From assembly GCA_029548025.1 (NCBI GenBank), contig JAKPOE010000382.1, positions 1 to 7,034 on the forward strand: DNA of 7,034 bases, given 5' to 3'. The notes beneath the pieces are model-generated. The model searched no databases. It was not told the DNA's origin and was given only the letters and a program-made list of their open reading frames with translations. Positions within the stretch are counted from its first letter, which is position 1. Each line of letters opens with the position of its first letter. The DNA is from Spirochaetota bacterium. Its GTDB lineage: Bacteria > Spirochaetota > UBA4802 > UB4802. Positions 1 through 6,120 of this stretch are shown here, piece after piece. Made by a program: the position numbers and the translations under genes.

Positions 1-918
1 ATTGATCTGACACCACTTTCGCAAGCAGGAAGGCTGATAACCTATTCCATAACGAAACCTGAAGAGGTAATAGAGCGTAGTAAAGCTGCGGATATCATTA
101 TTACCAACAAGGTGGTTTTTACACGTAAAGAAATAGAGTGTCTGGAGCACTGTAAACTTATTGCAGTGGCGGCTACCGGATACAATACCATTGATATTGA
201 GGCAGCACACAGCAGAGGAATTGCTGTTGCAAATGTTCCGGGCTATTCCCGTGAATCTGTTGCCGAGCTTACCATGTGCTTTATACTGTCGCTGGCATGC
301 AATCTCATTAATTATAACGAAGCAACCCATGACGGAAGCTGGAGCAACTCACCAATCTTTACCATGGGAAAGTGGCCTACTATGTGCATTTCTGGCAAGG
401 TATTGGGCATTATGGGCTATGGTGATATTGGTAAACGTGTTGCACAGTTAGCCGCTGTCTTTGGGATGCGGATTATAGCTTTTAAACGAGGCAATGCATT
501 GTCAGGTGATAGTTCTATACCACGCTATACTGCTGATGAATTTTGTAAACTATCCGACTTTATAACTATCCACATGCCACTCAATGATTATACCTACCAT
601 TGTATCAATAAAGATTTTATTTTGAAGATGAAACCAACAGCATATCTTATCAATATGGCACGGGGTCCTATCATTGATACAAAGGATCTGGCATGGGCAT
701 TGAACAATAATGTCATTGCCGGTGCAGCACTGGATGTACTGGAAAAAGAGCCACCTGACATTGATGATCCCATACTTAAAGCGCCACATTGCATCATAAC
801 CCCTCATATTGCCTGGGCTTCTAAAGAAACTCGGCAGGTTTTAATTAATGAGATTGCAGCAAACATCCATGCATTTTTCAATGGTAAACAAAGAAATATT
901 GTGAATGCCACTGTATAG
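1..918 (+). CDS. D-2-hydroxyacid dehydrogenase, glycerate dehydrogenase/hydroxypyruvate reductase-like (5' partial)
   Basis: This gene encodes a cytosolic NAD(P)H-dependent enzyme of the D-2-hydroxyacid dehydrogenase family, which interconverts a 2-keto acid and a D-2-hydroxy acid (hydroxypyruvate/D-glycerate in the closest subgroup). The frame is open from base 1, so the true start lies upstream. 305 residues are visible against about 320 for the family, so roughly 15-18 N-terminal residues are missing. Residue numbers here count from base 1. Visible motifs are the substrate-side ATGYNTID (58-65), NVPGYS (78-83), the Rossmann loop GYGDIG (139-144), and the catalytic triad Arg221 (in NMARGP), Glu250 (in LEKEPP) and His269 (in TPHIAWAS). 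The R-to-E spacing of 29 matches Hyphomicrobium glycerate dehydrogenase as I remember it, and TPHIAWAS is typical of that subgroup. An internal GTG at 112 is not the start, because conserved sequence continues upstream of it. The next gene follows after 10 bases, so they are probably co-transcribed. The exact substrate is inferred. Confidence 0.9.
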   Translation: MDLTPLSQAGRLITYSITKPEEVIERSKAADIIITNKVVFTRKEIECLEHCKLIAVAATGYNTIDIEAAHSRGIAVANVPGYSRESVAELTMCFILSLACNLINYNEATHDGSWSNSPIFTMGKWPTMCISGKVLGIMGYGDIGKRVAQLAAVFGMRIIAFKRGNALSGDSSIPRYTADEFCKLSDFITIHMPLNDYTYHCINKDFILKMKPTAYLINMARGPIIDTKDLAWALNNNVIAGAALDVLEKEPPDIDDPILKAPHCIITPHIAWASKETRQVLINEIAANIHAFFNGKQRNIVNATV

Positions 919-923
919 GGAGG
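917..923 (+). promoter_or_regulatory. Ribosome binding site of the 3-hydroxyacyl-CoA dehydrogenase gene
   Basis: AGGGAGG is a strong Shine-Dalgarno sequence ending 5 bases before the ATG at 929. It overlaps the stop codon of the upstream dehydrogenase (TAG, 916-918), which suggests translational coupling. It decides the start at 929: an in-frame ATG at 905 would add eight residues upstream of the Rossmann strand and lies before this site. Confidence 0.85.
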
Positions 924-928
924 TTTCT

Positions 929-1768
929 ATGATAGTAGGAATTGTAGGTGCAGGTACCATGGGAACAGATATTGCTCATCTGGCAATTGAACATAACTAT
1001 CATGTCATAGTGCATGATACTGATGAGACGCAGTTAAAACTTGCTTATGAAATTATAACAAAACGCCTTGATCGATATATTGCCGAAAAGCGTTTAGAGC
1101 AAACAAAACGTGGTGAGTTCATTTCACGTCTGAAATTGCATAAAAACATAAAGGATATGCGCAATGCAGATATCATTATTGAATGTATCCCCGAGGACAT
1201 TGCATTGAAGAGAGAGGTATTTAAAGCGCTGGATGCTGTATGCAAATCAGGGGCTATTTTAGCAAGTAATACATCATCATTGTCTGTTACCACTATTGCA
1301 GCAGCTACTAAACGTCCTGAATATGTTGTCGGGATCCATTTTATGAATCCCGCCCGTGTTATGCGATTGGTGGAGATAGTAGGTGGTATTGCTACGACTC
1401 GTGAAACCATTGAATCAGTGAAAAGCTTTGTTAAATCTCTGGGGAAAACACCTGTTGAATCAAAGGATTTTCCAGGATTTGTATTAAACAGAATTCTTAT
1501 GCCAATGATTAATGAAGCAATATTTACTCTGTATGAAGGGGCGGCGAATGCTGAAACTATCGATAAAACTATGACATTGGGATTGAATCTGCCCATGGGA
1601 CCGCTGCAACTGGCTGATATGATAGGACTGGATGTTGTCCTTGCTATTACTGATGAACTGTATAAGGGATTTGGAGATCCCAAATATCGTCCGTGCCCGT
1701 TGTTAAAAAAATATGTAGAGGCAGGATATTTAGGAAGAAAAGCAGGACGAGGATTTTACACCTATTAA
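929..1768 (+). CDS. hbd: 3-hydroxyacyl-CoA dehydrogenase (3-hydroxybutyryl-CoA dehydrogenase type)
   Basis: This enzyme oxidises (S)-3-hydroxyacyl-CoA to 3-ketoacyl-CoA with NAD, or runs in reverse. It serves beta-oxidation or fermentative butyryl-CoA synthesis in the cytosol. The protein has 279 residues, the normal length of the free-standing bacterial enzyme (about 280). The N-terminal Rossmann domain has GAGTMG at 7-12 and Asp30 at the end of strand 2, which fits NAD rather than NADP. The catalytic set is complete: Ser116 (in SNTSS), His137 (in HFMNP), Glu149 and Asn187 (in VLNR). Their spacings (21, 12 and 50 residues relative to the His) equal those of the human enzyme (Ser137, His158, Glu170, Asn208). 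The C-terminal dimerisation domain carries [16 protein letters not shown] and ends in [14 protein letters not shown], as in clostridial Hbd. The start at 929 is chosen from the strong ribosome site. No thiolase, crotonase or acyl-CoA dehydrogenase is in view, so the direction of the pathway cannot be told. Confidence 0.95.
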   Translation: MIVGIVGAGTMGTDIAHLAIEHNYHVIVHDTDETQLKLAYEIITKRLDRYIAEKRLEQTKRGEFISRLKLHKNIKDMRNADIIIECIPEDIALKREVFKALDAVCKSGAILASNTSSLSVTTIAAATKRPEYVVGIHFMNPARVMRLVEIVGGIATTRETIESVKSFVKSLGKTPVESKDFPGFVLNRILMPMINEAIFTLYEGAANAETIDKTMTLGLNLPMGPLQLADMIGLDVVLAITDELYKGFGDPKYRPCPLLKKYVEAGYLGRKAGRGFYTY

Positions 1769-1779
1769 ATTAGATTTTA

Positions 1780-2619
1780 TTAGATTAAACGCATGGTAAG
1801 ATCAAATGCTTTGACCGAATGAGTCAATGCGCCAACTGAAACATAGTCAACCGGTAAATCAGCTATCTCTTTCAACGTATGCTCATCCATATTTCCGGAA
1901 ACTTCAACCTTAGCCTTACCATTGATGATGGATAATGCCAGTGAAATCCTGTCTTTTGTCATATTGTCGAGCATGATGATATCAACACCAGCCTCTACCG
2001 CTTCATGTACCTGATTCAGCGTTTCTACCTCTACCTCAATGGTATACCTGTTTGCATACTTCTGCCGTACCATCATTACTGCCTGTTGTATTCCGCCTGC
2101 AGCCTTGATATGATTATCCTTAATCAAAATCATATCAAAAAGTCCCATCCGGTGGTTGGTTCCCCCGCCGCAATAAACGGCATATTTATCCAGTAATCTA
2201 AACCCAGGAACTGTTTTGCGTGTATCAAATATTTTTATAGGTGTATCACTGACCAGTGAAACAAGGCGTGCTGTCCGTGTTGCAATGCCACAGGTACGCT
2301 GTAAAAAGTTAAGAACGGTACGCTCAGCCGAAAGTAATGCCCGTACACTGCCTTCAATATCACACACAACATCATCTTTTTTTATTGCAGCTCCTTCATT
2401 GCAGTATATCGTCACTGAAATGGCAGGATCAATAGTGTGATAAATATACTCTATCAAAAACCCTCCGCAAAATATCCCATCATTTTTTGATGAAATTCTG
2501 GCACAGGCATACTGGTACTCATCAAATAGTGCAAGGCTTGTTATATCACCGCTGCCAATATCTTCCTGTAATGCCATTGTTATAATTGGAGATAGCTCCT
2601 CATACGATGGTTGTTCCAT
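1780..2619 (-). CDS. nadC: Nicotinate-nucleotide pyrophosphorylase (quinolinate phosphoribosyltransferase)
   Basis: NadC converts quinolinate and PRPP to nicotinate mononucleotide, CO2 and pyrophosphate, the committed step of de novo NAD synthesis in the cytosol. The protein has 279 residues, the usual family length. The N-terminal domain begins with the hallmark EDIGSGDIT (19-27). LNFLQRTCGIAT (103-114) supplies Arg108. The barrel contains DTRKTVPG (132-139; Arg134, Lys135), CGGGTNHRMGL (150-160; His156, Arg157), LIKDNHI (165-171; Lys167), the acidic EVEVET run (195-200), MLDNM (Asp218) and SVGALTHS near the end. The spacings between Arg134, His156/Arg157 and Lys167 match the M. tuberculosis enzyme as I recall it. 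The ATG at 2619 is preceded by AAGGG nine bases upstream. The gene lies 23 bases downstream of uvrB and is probably the second gene of that transcript. nadA and nadB are not in the window. Confidence 0.97.
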   Translation of the reverse strand: MEQPSYEELSPIITMALQEDIGSGDITSLALFDEYQYACARISSKNDGIFCGGFLIEYIYHTIDPAISVTIYCNEGAAIKKDDVVCDIEGSVRALLSAERTVLNFLQRTCGIATRTARLVSLVSDTPIKIFDTRKTVPGFRLLDKYAVYCGGGTNHRMGLFDMILIKDNHIKAAGGIQQAVMMVRQKYANRYTIEVEVETLNQVHEAVEAGVDIIMLDNMTKDRISLALSIINGKAKVEVSGNMDEHTLKEIADLPVDYVSVGALTHSVKAFDLTMRLI

Positions 2620-2642
2620 AGTATCATACCCTTATATAGTAT

Positions 2643-4652
2643 CTATCGCCCGGATGCTTTACTCACTATATCGATCTTCTTTTCTATATCAAACATCTGG
2701 TCTCGCAAAACAGCAGCTTTTTCAAATTCAAAATTGTTTGCCGCTTCAAGCATGTCCTGTTTAATTTTTGCATGTACCATTTTCAGTTGCTCACCATTGT
2801 TGGTGCGGTACGCATTTGCATATTCTGATACAAGATCGGCAAAAACATCGTCAGAATGATATTCACGCTCAATAATGTCAACAATCTCTTTGGAAATGCT
2901 TTTTGGAGTAATGTTGTGGAGGGTATTAAATTCCATCTGGAGTTTTCGGCGCCTGCTGGTTTCGTCTATTGCTTCCTGCATTGACCCGGTAATGGTGTCG
3001 GCATACATGATGACTTTCCCGTTACTATTGCGTGCTGCTCTGCCTGATGTTTGTATAAGCGAGCGTGTTGAGCGTAAAAATCCCTCCTTATCGGCATCTA
3101 GGATTGCAACAAGTGAAACCTCGGGGATATCAAGACCTTCGCGCAAAAGGTTAATACCAATAAGACAATCAAATATGCCCTTCCGCAAATCGCGGATAAT
3201 TTCAACGCGTTCAATGGTTTCTATCTCCGAGTGCAGATAGCGAACCCGTAATCCTACCTCGGTAAGATACTGTGTCAGGTCTTCTGCCATCTTTTTTGTC
3301 AATGTGGTTACCAGTATACGTTCATTTACCGCAACCCTTTTTTTAATCTCGCCAATCAGGTCGTCAACCTGACCGGTTGCAGGGCGCACCTCTATTTCGG
3401 GATCTATCAAACCGGTGGGGCGTATAACCTGCTCAACAACCTGCGCTGATATTTGCAGTTCATATTCTGCAGGGGTTGCGGAAACAAACACAACCCTGTC
3501 AATCATGGTCTCAAATTCATGGAACTGTAAGGGGCGGTTATCCAGTGCTGAAGGAAGCCTGAATCCATATTCAACCAGATTACTTTTACGGGATCTATCG
3601 CCCTCATACATCCCCCGTACCTGCGGTATGGTGACATGTGACTCGTCAACAAACATCATGTAGTTGCCTTTAAAGTAGTGCAACAAACAGTGCGGAGGCT
3701 GACCGGGCTGTCTGCGATCAATGATGCGTGAATAATTTTCAATGCCGTTGCAATATCCCACGGTGCGCAACATCTCTATGTCATAGAGCGTGCGGGTTTC
3801 CAGCCGCTGTGCCTCAACCAATCTGCCACTGCTGGTAAATTCGTTGATGCGATGCTCCAGCTCAATCTGTATCATCCGGATTGTCTCTTCCATCTCCTCC
3901 TTGCTGGAAACATAATGCTTTGCAGGGTAGATATGCGCTTGCGTAATAGATTCTATCCGGTTGCCGGTTAACGGATTTATTTTATACAGTGCCTCAATTT
4001 CGTCGCCAAAAAAGACAATGCGCAATGCATATTGTAGATTAGCAGGGAAAACCTCCACGGTATCGCCTCTGACCCTGAATGTTCCACGGGTAAATGCAAT
4101 GTCATTACGGTCATAGTGTATGGAAACAAGTTTCATTAAAAGCTGTTGCCTGTCAACCTCATGACCAGTGGCAAGCCGTATATGATTTTTTTCAAAGCTT
4201 TCGGGATTACCAATACCATAAATACACGAAACCGATGACACGATAATCACATCCTGGCGCTCCACCAGTGATGAGGTTGCTTTTAAACGCAGGCGATCAA
4301 TCTCATCGTTGATGCTGGCATCTTTTTCAATATACAAGTCCTGGGAAACTACGTACGCCTCAGGCTGGTAGTAGTCATAGTATGATACAAAGTATTCCAC
4401 GGCATTCTCAGGGAAAAATTCTTTAAACTCGCGGTACAGTTGTGCAGCCAGTGTTTTGTTATGTGTCAGTACCAGGGTTGGCTTTTGAATCTTCTCAATG
4501 ACCTTTGCCATGGTATAGGTTTTACCCGAGCCGGTGACACCAAGAAGCGTCTGGAACTTCAAACCTTTGTTAATCCCATCTGCCAGTTGTTCTATGGCGT
4601 TAGCCTGGTCGCCTGAAGGTGTATATGATGAAATAACTTTAAATGGTGGCAT
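2643..4652 (-). CDS. uvrB: UvrABC system protein B (excinuclease ABC subunit B)
   Basis: UvrB is the damage-verifying ATPase/limited helicase of nucleotide excision repair; it is loaded by UvrA and recruits UvrC for incision. The 669 residues match the family (about 660-680). In order: Gln16 in the TPSGDQ motif, Walker A GVTGSGKT (38-45, Lys44), the damage-clamping beta-hairpin region with [10 protein letters not shown] (91-100) followed by DLYIEKDAS, Walker B-type DESH (336-339), [19 protein letters not shown], motif [11 protein letters not shown] (534-542, arginines 538 and 541), and a C-terminal UVR domain (about 626-660, with [13 protein letters not shown]) that contacts UvrC. The ATG at 4652 gives the canonical N-terminus ([15 protein letters not shown]). 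Its ribosome site is weak, only a GAG 11 bases upstream. No LexA-type box was seen in the leader. uvrA and uvrC are not adjacent, which is common. It is probably co-transcribed with nadC. Confidence 0.99.
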   Translation of the reverse strand: MPPFKVISSYTPSGDQANAIEQLADGINKGLKFQTLLGVTGSGKTYTMAKVIEKIQKPTLVLTHNKTLAAQLYREFKEFFPENAVEYFVSYYDYYQPEAYVVSQDLYIEKDASINDEIDRLRLKATSSLVERQDVIIVSSVSCIYGIGNPESFEKNHIRLATGHEVDRQQLLMKLVSIHYDRNDIAFTRGTFRVRGDTVEVFPANLQYALRIVFFGDEIEALYKINPLTGNRIESITQAHIYPAKHYVSSKEEMEETIRMIQIELEHRINEFTSSGRLVEAQRLETRTLYDIEMLRTVGYCNGIENYSRIIDRRQPGQPPHCLLHYFKGNYMMFVDESHVTIPQVRGMYEGDRSRKSNLVEYGFRLPSALDNRPLQFHEFETMIDRVVFVSATPAEYELQISAQVVEQVIRPTGLIDPEIEVRPATGQVDDLIGEIKKRVAVNERILVTTLTKKMAEDLTQYLTEVGLRVRYLHSEIETIERVEIIRDLRKGIFDCLIGINLLREGLDIPEVSLVAILDADKEGFLRSTRSLIQTSGRAARNSNGKVIMYADTITGSMQEAIDETSRRRKLQMEFNTLHNITPKSISKEIVDIIEREYHSDDVFADLVSEYANAYRTNNGEQLKMVHAKIKQDMLEAANNFEFEKAAVLRDQMFDIEKKIDIVSKASGR

Positions 4653-4666
4653 AGTGTATAAAACTC

Positions 4667-4678
4667 ATGATAATGATA
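4667..4678. repeat. Tandem ATGATA direct repeat in the uvrB leader
   Basis: Two adjacent copies of ATGATA lie head to tail between the candidate uvrB -10 box and the uvrB start codon. The same hexamer is the half-site of the palindromes in front of the antitoxin gene about 390 bases away. Ribbon-helix-helix proteins can bind directly repeated as well as inverted half-sites, so this may be a second binding site. The region is AT-rich and single ATGATA copies also occur inside genes, so chance is a real alternative. Confidence 0.35.
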
Positions 4679-4692
4679 GCTATGTACAACAT

Positions 4693-4720
4693 AACATAAT
4701 ACTAATTTCAGGTAAATCAA
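4693..4720 (-). promoter_or_regulatory. Candidate uvrB-nadC promoter
   Basis: Read on the minus strand, TTGATT (4720-4715) and TATGTT (4698-4693) are separated by 16 bases. Each box matches the sigma-70 consensus at four of six positions. This would place the transcript start roughly 30-35 bases before the uvrB ATG. It is the best match I found upstream of uvrB, but it is only moderate and the promoter could lie elsewhere. Confidence 0.35.
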
Positions 4721-4782
4721 AAAAGATTTTGGGCGATAGTTACTTTTTATATATACCATTGCATGTGCACTAATTCATTTTT

Positions 4783-5004
4783 ATGCACTCTGGTTACAGC
4801 AAACGTAAATCCAGCAGCAACTTGCGTAACGTGATATGATGGATTCTGTTGATTGTCATGGAGCATGACAGAAAGTTACTGGCTATAGAAGCACCGTTAA
4901 TACATAATCCAGCCACAGATGATGGTAAACACTTACATATATTCCATGGAGAATATCATCAAGCCATACAATGCGTTTTACTATGTAGTGGCACAAAAAT
5001 ATAA
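4783..5004 (+). pseudogene. Possible decayed fragment of a DUF429-like gene
   Basis: One frame reads from ATG 4783 for 18 codons, meets TGA at 4837-4839, then stays open from 4840 to TAA at 5002-5004. The second part (54 codons; 48 from an internal ATG at 4858) reads WILLIVMEHDRK, then LLAIEAPLI, then LHIFHGEYHQA. The phrase AIEAPLI after an amphipathic helix, followed by LH..x.G.YH.xA, recalls the start of DUF429 proteins (an RNase H-like fold). From memory, those have AIDAPL preceded by a helix and followed by an L.…GRYHAGA segment. The full family length is well over 150 residues, so most would be deleted, and neither the N-terminal strand nor the C-terminal part is visible. There is no ribosome site before 4858. 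Alternatives are a chance open frame or an unknown small gene. The assignment is from remembered patterns only and is weak. Confidence 0.27.
4854..4870. repeat. Perfect short inverted repeat TGTCAT-GGAGC-ATGACA
   Basis: Six-base arms (4854-4859 and 4865-4870) flank a five-base loop. There is no T-run after it, so it is not an intrinsic terminator. It could be a protein-binding site or a chance palindrome. It overlaps the possible gene remnant and contains that fragment's internal ATG at 4858. Confidence 0.4.
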
Positions 5005-5030
5005 AATACTATCTAAATGAAGTAAATTAT

Positions 5031-5059
5031 TTGATAAACACTTAAAGAATAGTTATGAT
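5031..5059 (+). promoter_or_regulatory. Sigma-70-type promoter of the antitoxin gene
   Basis: TTGATA (5031-5036) and TATGAT (5054-5059) are separated by exactly 17 bases. Each box matches the consensus at five of six positions. Transcription would start near 5066, giving a leader of about 26 bases before the ATG at 5092. The -10 box is overlapped by the first palindrome of the operator, which is the classic layout of an autorepressed antitoxin gene. Confidence 0.7.
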
Positions 5060-5084
5060 AGTATCATAGAATGATATCATAGAA
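5055..5084. promoter_or_regulatory. Putative antitoxin operator: two ATGATA/TATCAT palindromes
   Basis: ATGATAGTATCAT (5055-5067) is a perfect palindrome around a central G, and ATGATATCAT (5071-5080) is a second perfect palindrome built from the same half-sites. TATCATAGAA also recurs as a 13-base-spaced direct repeat (5062-5071 and 5075-5084). The first palindrome covers the -10 box and the presumed start of transcription; the second lies in the leader. Ribbon-helix-helix antitoxins are known to bind such paired sites in their own promoters, so autorepression is the likely role. The binding protein is inferred from position. Confidence 0.6.
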
Positions 5085-5091
5085 GCATATA

Positions 5092-5352
5092 ATGAATCAA
5101 ATTACTCTTAGACAAATGCCAAAAAGAACATATCATCAGTTGTGTATGCTTGCAGAAAATAACAGAACAAGCATTAACAAAACAATACTTTCCCTTATTC
5201 ACAAATCTCCTGGGCTTGAAGAGAGAACTTCAAGGATGAGGGATAGTGGCGATATTGCCGGGACATGGAGTGATGAAGAATTCAGGGGATTTTCTCTCTT
5301 GATGAAAGATTTTGAAAAAATAGATAAAGAAGTCTTGATTAGTGGAATATAA
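5092..5352 (+). CDS. Ribbon-helix-helix antitoxin of VapB/FitA type, apparently without its toxin
   Basis: This 86-residue protein has a two-part antitoxin layout. Residues 1-40 look like a ribbon-helix-helix DNA-binding domain: a short beta strand (NQITLRQM), helix A (KRTYHQLCMLAENN), a turn, then helix B (SINKTILSLIHK). Residues 41-86 form a charged tail with AGTWSDEEFRGF and FEKIDKEV. This resembles the AGTWS.EE..EF…F..ID.E tail of antitoxins that neutralise PIN-domain (VapC-type) ribonucleases, as I remember that group. The ATG at 5092 has only a weak site (AGAAG, six bases upstream), and the palindromic operator lies just before it. A VapC-like toxin would normally begin at or overlapping the stop codon. 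Here only 53 bases separate the stop from the end of a convergent gene, and no PIN motif is readable in any frame. The toxin is therefore lost, elsewhere, or was never paired. Confidence 0.75.
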   Translation: MNQITLRQMPKRTYHQLCMLAENNRTSINKTILSLIHKSPGLEERTSRMRDSGDIAGTWSDEEFRGFSLLMKDFEKIDKEVLISGI

Positions 5353-5405
5353 AAAAGTCAGAGCAAAGTTTGTATAGTTTCGTTTTATATGCAGATAAAA
5401 GTATT

Positions 5406-6120
5406 CTACGGGTATGGTTGTGTATCATAGTAGATATCCTGCTTATTGTTGCGCCTGTCATACCATATAAAAATACCTCCATAGGGTGTTGCGCCATCAT
5501 TGTAAAATGCCGCTTTTAATCCTGAATAGGGTTTATACCATATATTCGTGATGCCTATAAGAACACCGTCGTAATCGGTACCGGCACCTGGATCAGCATC
5601 CCACTGTGGTGTGCCTGTTGCATTGATAGCCTGTGCCATAACAGTATAGCCTAATTGTGACAGGTAACGCTCATCAATCCAGCTTATGATGGCACCATCA
5701 TTCCTATCAGGGGTAATTGTTAGATTGGTTGTGTAAGCATAAGGAGTCAGAGCAACAATGGTTGTTTCACCAAATTCAACCACACCGGCACCGGTATACC
5801 TTTGAGCAAAAAGCTGACTTGAATTGGTTGTTTTGTTATACGTTACAATAACACCTGTTGCTGATCTGCATATTGCAGCATCAACAACATTATTAATAGT
5901 ATTTGACCATGAGATAGCCATGGTGGATAAAATTCTACGGACATATATATCATTTGTAATTTTATATAAAACAAACATACCGCCCGCATCATCGGATAGT
6001 GCAGCAAGCAGTGTAGCATTGGCAGGTGTTGCCTGTACTCCCAATCCACCGTTTGCTGCATTGTCTGCTGCATTTATAACACCGGCTCCATTGATGCGTT
6101 TAGCGTAGTAGGTATAGGTT
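5406..6120 (-). repeat. Propeller-like repeat units at the C-terminus (protein level)
   Basis: About four diverged units of 45-70 residues can be phased on a strand ending in A(K/Q)R(I/Y)…GAG or AQAINATG, followed by a loop, a strand with G…ISW or IFIW, and a D.R turn. The last unit stops just after its opening strand (DIYY), as if the final strand closes a ring with an earlier unit. Conservation is clearest in the last two units (WIDER near 5680, WYDRR near 5455). The DNA copies are not alike, so this is old protein-level repetition, not a recent duplication. Confidence 0.5.

Larger units (their letters stand above)
4653..5091. other. AT-rich intergenic island between uvrB and the antitoxin gene
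   Basis: This is a 439-base stretch between two divergent genes with no convincing intact coding sequence. It is visibly richer in A+T than its neighbours: bases 4981-5040 contain 13 G/C of 60, against 31 of 60 at 3601-3660 in uvrB. It carries the putative uvrB promoter and leader at the left, a possible decayed gene remnant in the middle with a small inverted repeat inside it, and the antitoxin promoter and operator at the right. Each is listed separately. I saw no tRNA, strong terminator or insertion-sequence end in it. Confidence 0.8.

Noticed and set aside
905..928. Earlier in-frame ATG for hbd, overlapping the upstream gene
   Set aside because: It adds eight residues not expected before the Rossmann strand, and the strong ribosome site lies between it and the ATG at 929.
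1045..1683. A 212-codon open frame on the minus strand inside hbd
   Set aside because: It is wholly antisense to a gene with every catalytic residue intact, and its translation shows no recognisable motif. It is a shadow of the hbd codon pattern.
2875..3240. Plus-strand open frames inside uvrB, such as this 121-codon one
   Set aside because: They are antisense to a highly conserved, complete uvrB and contain no domain signature.
4653..4760. A LexA/SOS box in front of uvrB
   Set aside because: I looked for CGAAC-N4-GTTCG-like and CTG-N10-CAG-like palindromes in the leader and saw no convincing match.
4765..4788. GTGCA…TGCAC inverted repeat as a hairpin or terminator
   Set aside because: The arms are five bases with a 14-base loop, and no run of T follows the second arm. 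It is too weak to call.
4747..4866. A 39-codon minus-strand frame with VTQVAAGFTFAVTRV
   Set aside because: It superficially recalls an RCC1-like repeat, but it is short, has no ribosome site, is antisense to the possible remnant and has no continuation on either side.
5353..5405. An intrinsic terminator between the antitoxin and repeat protein genes
   Set aside because: The gap has T-rich and A-rich stretches but no stable stem on either strand.
5843..6108. Opposite- or alternate-frame open frames within the repeat protein gene
   Set aside because: They are low-complexity shadows of the repetitive coding sequence and show no independent ribosome site or motif.
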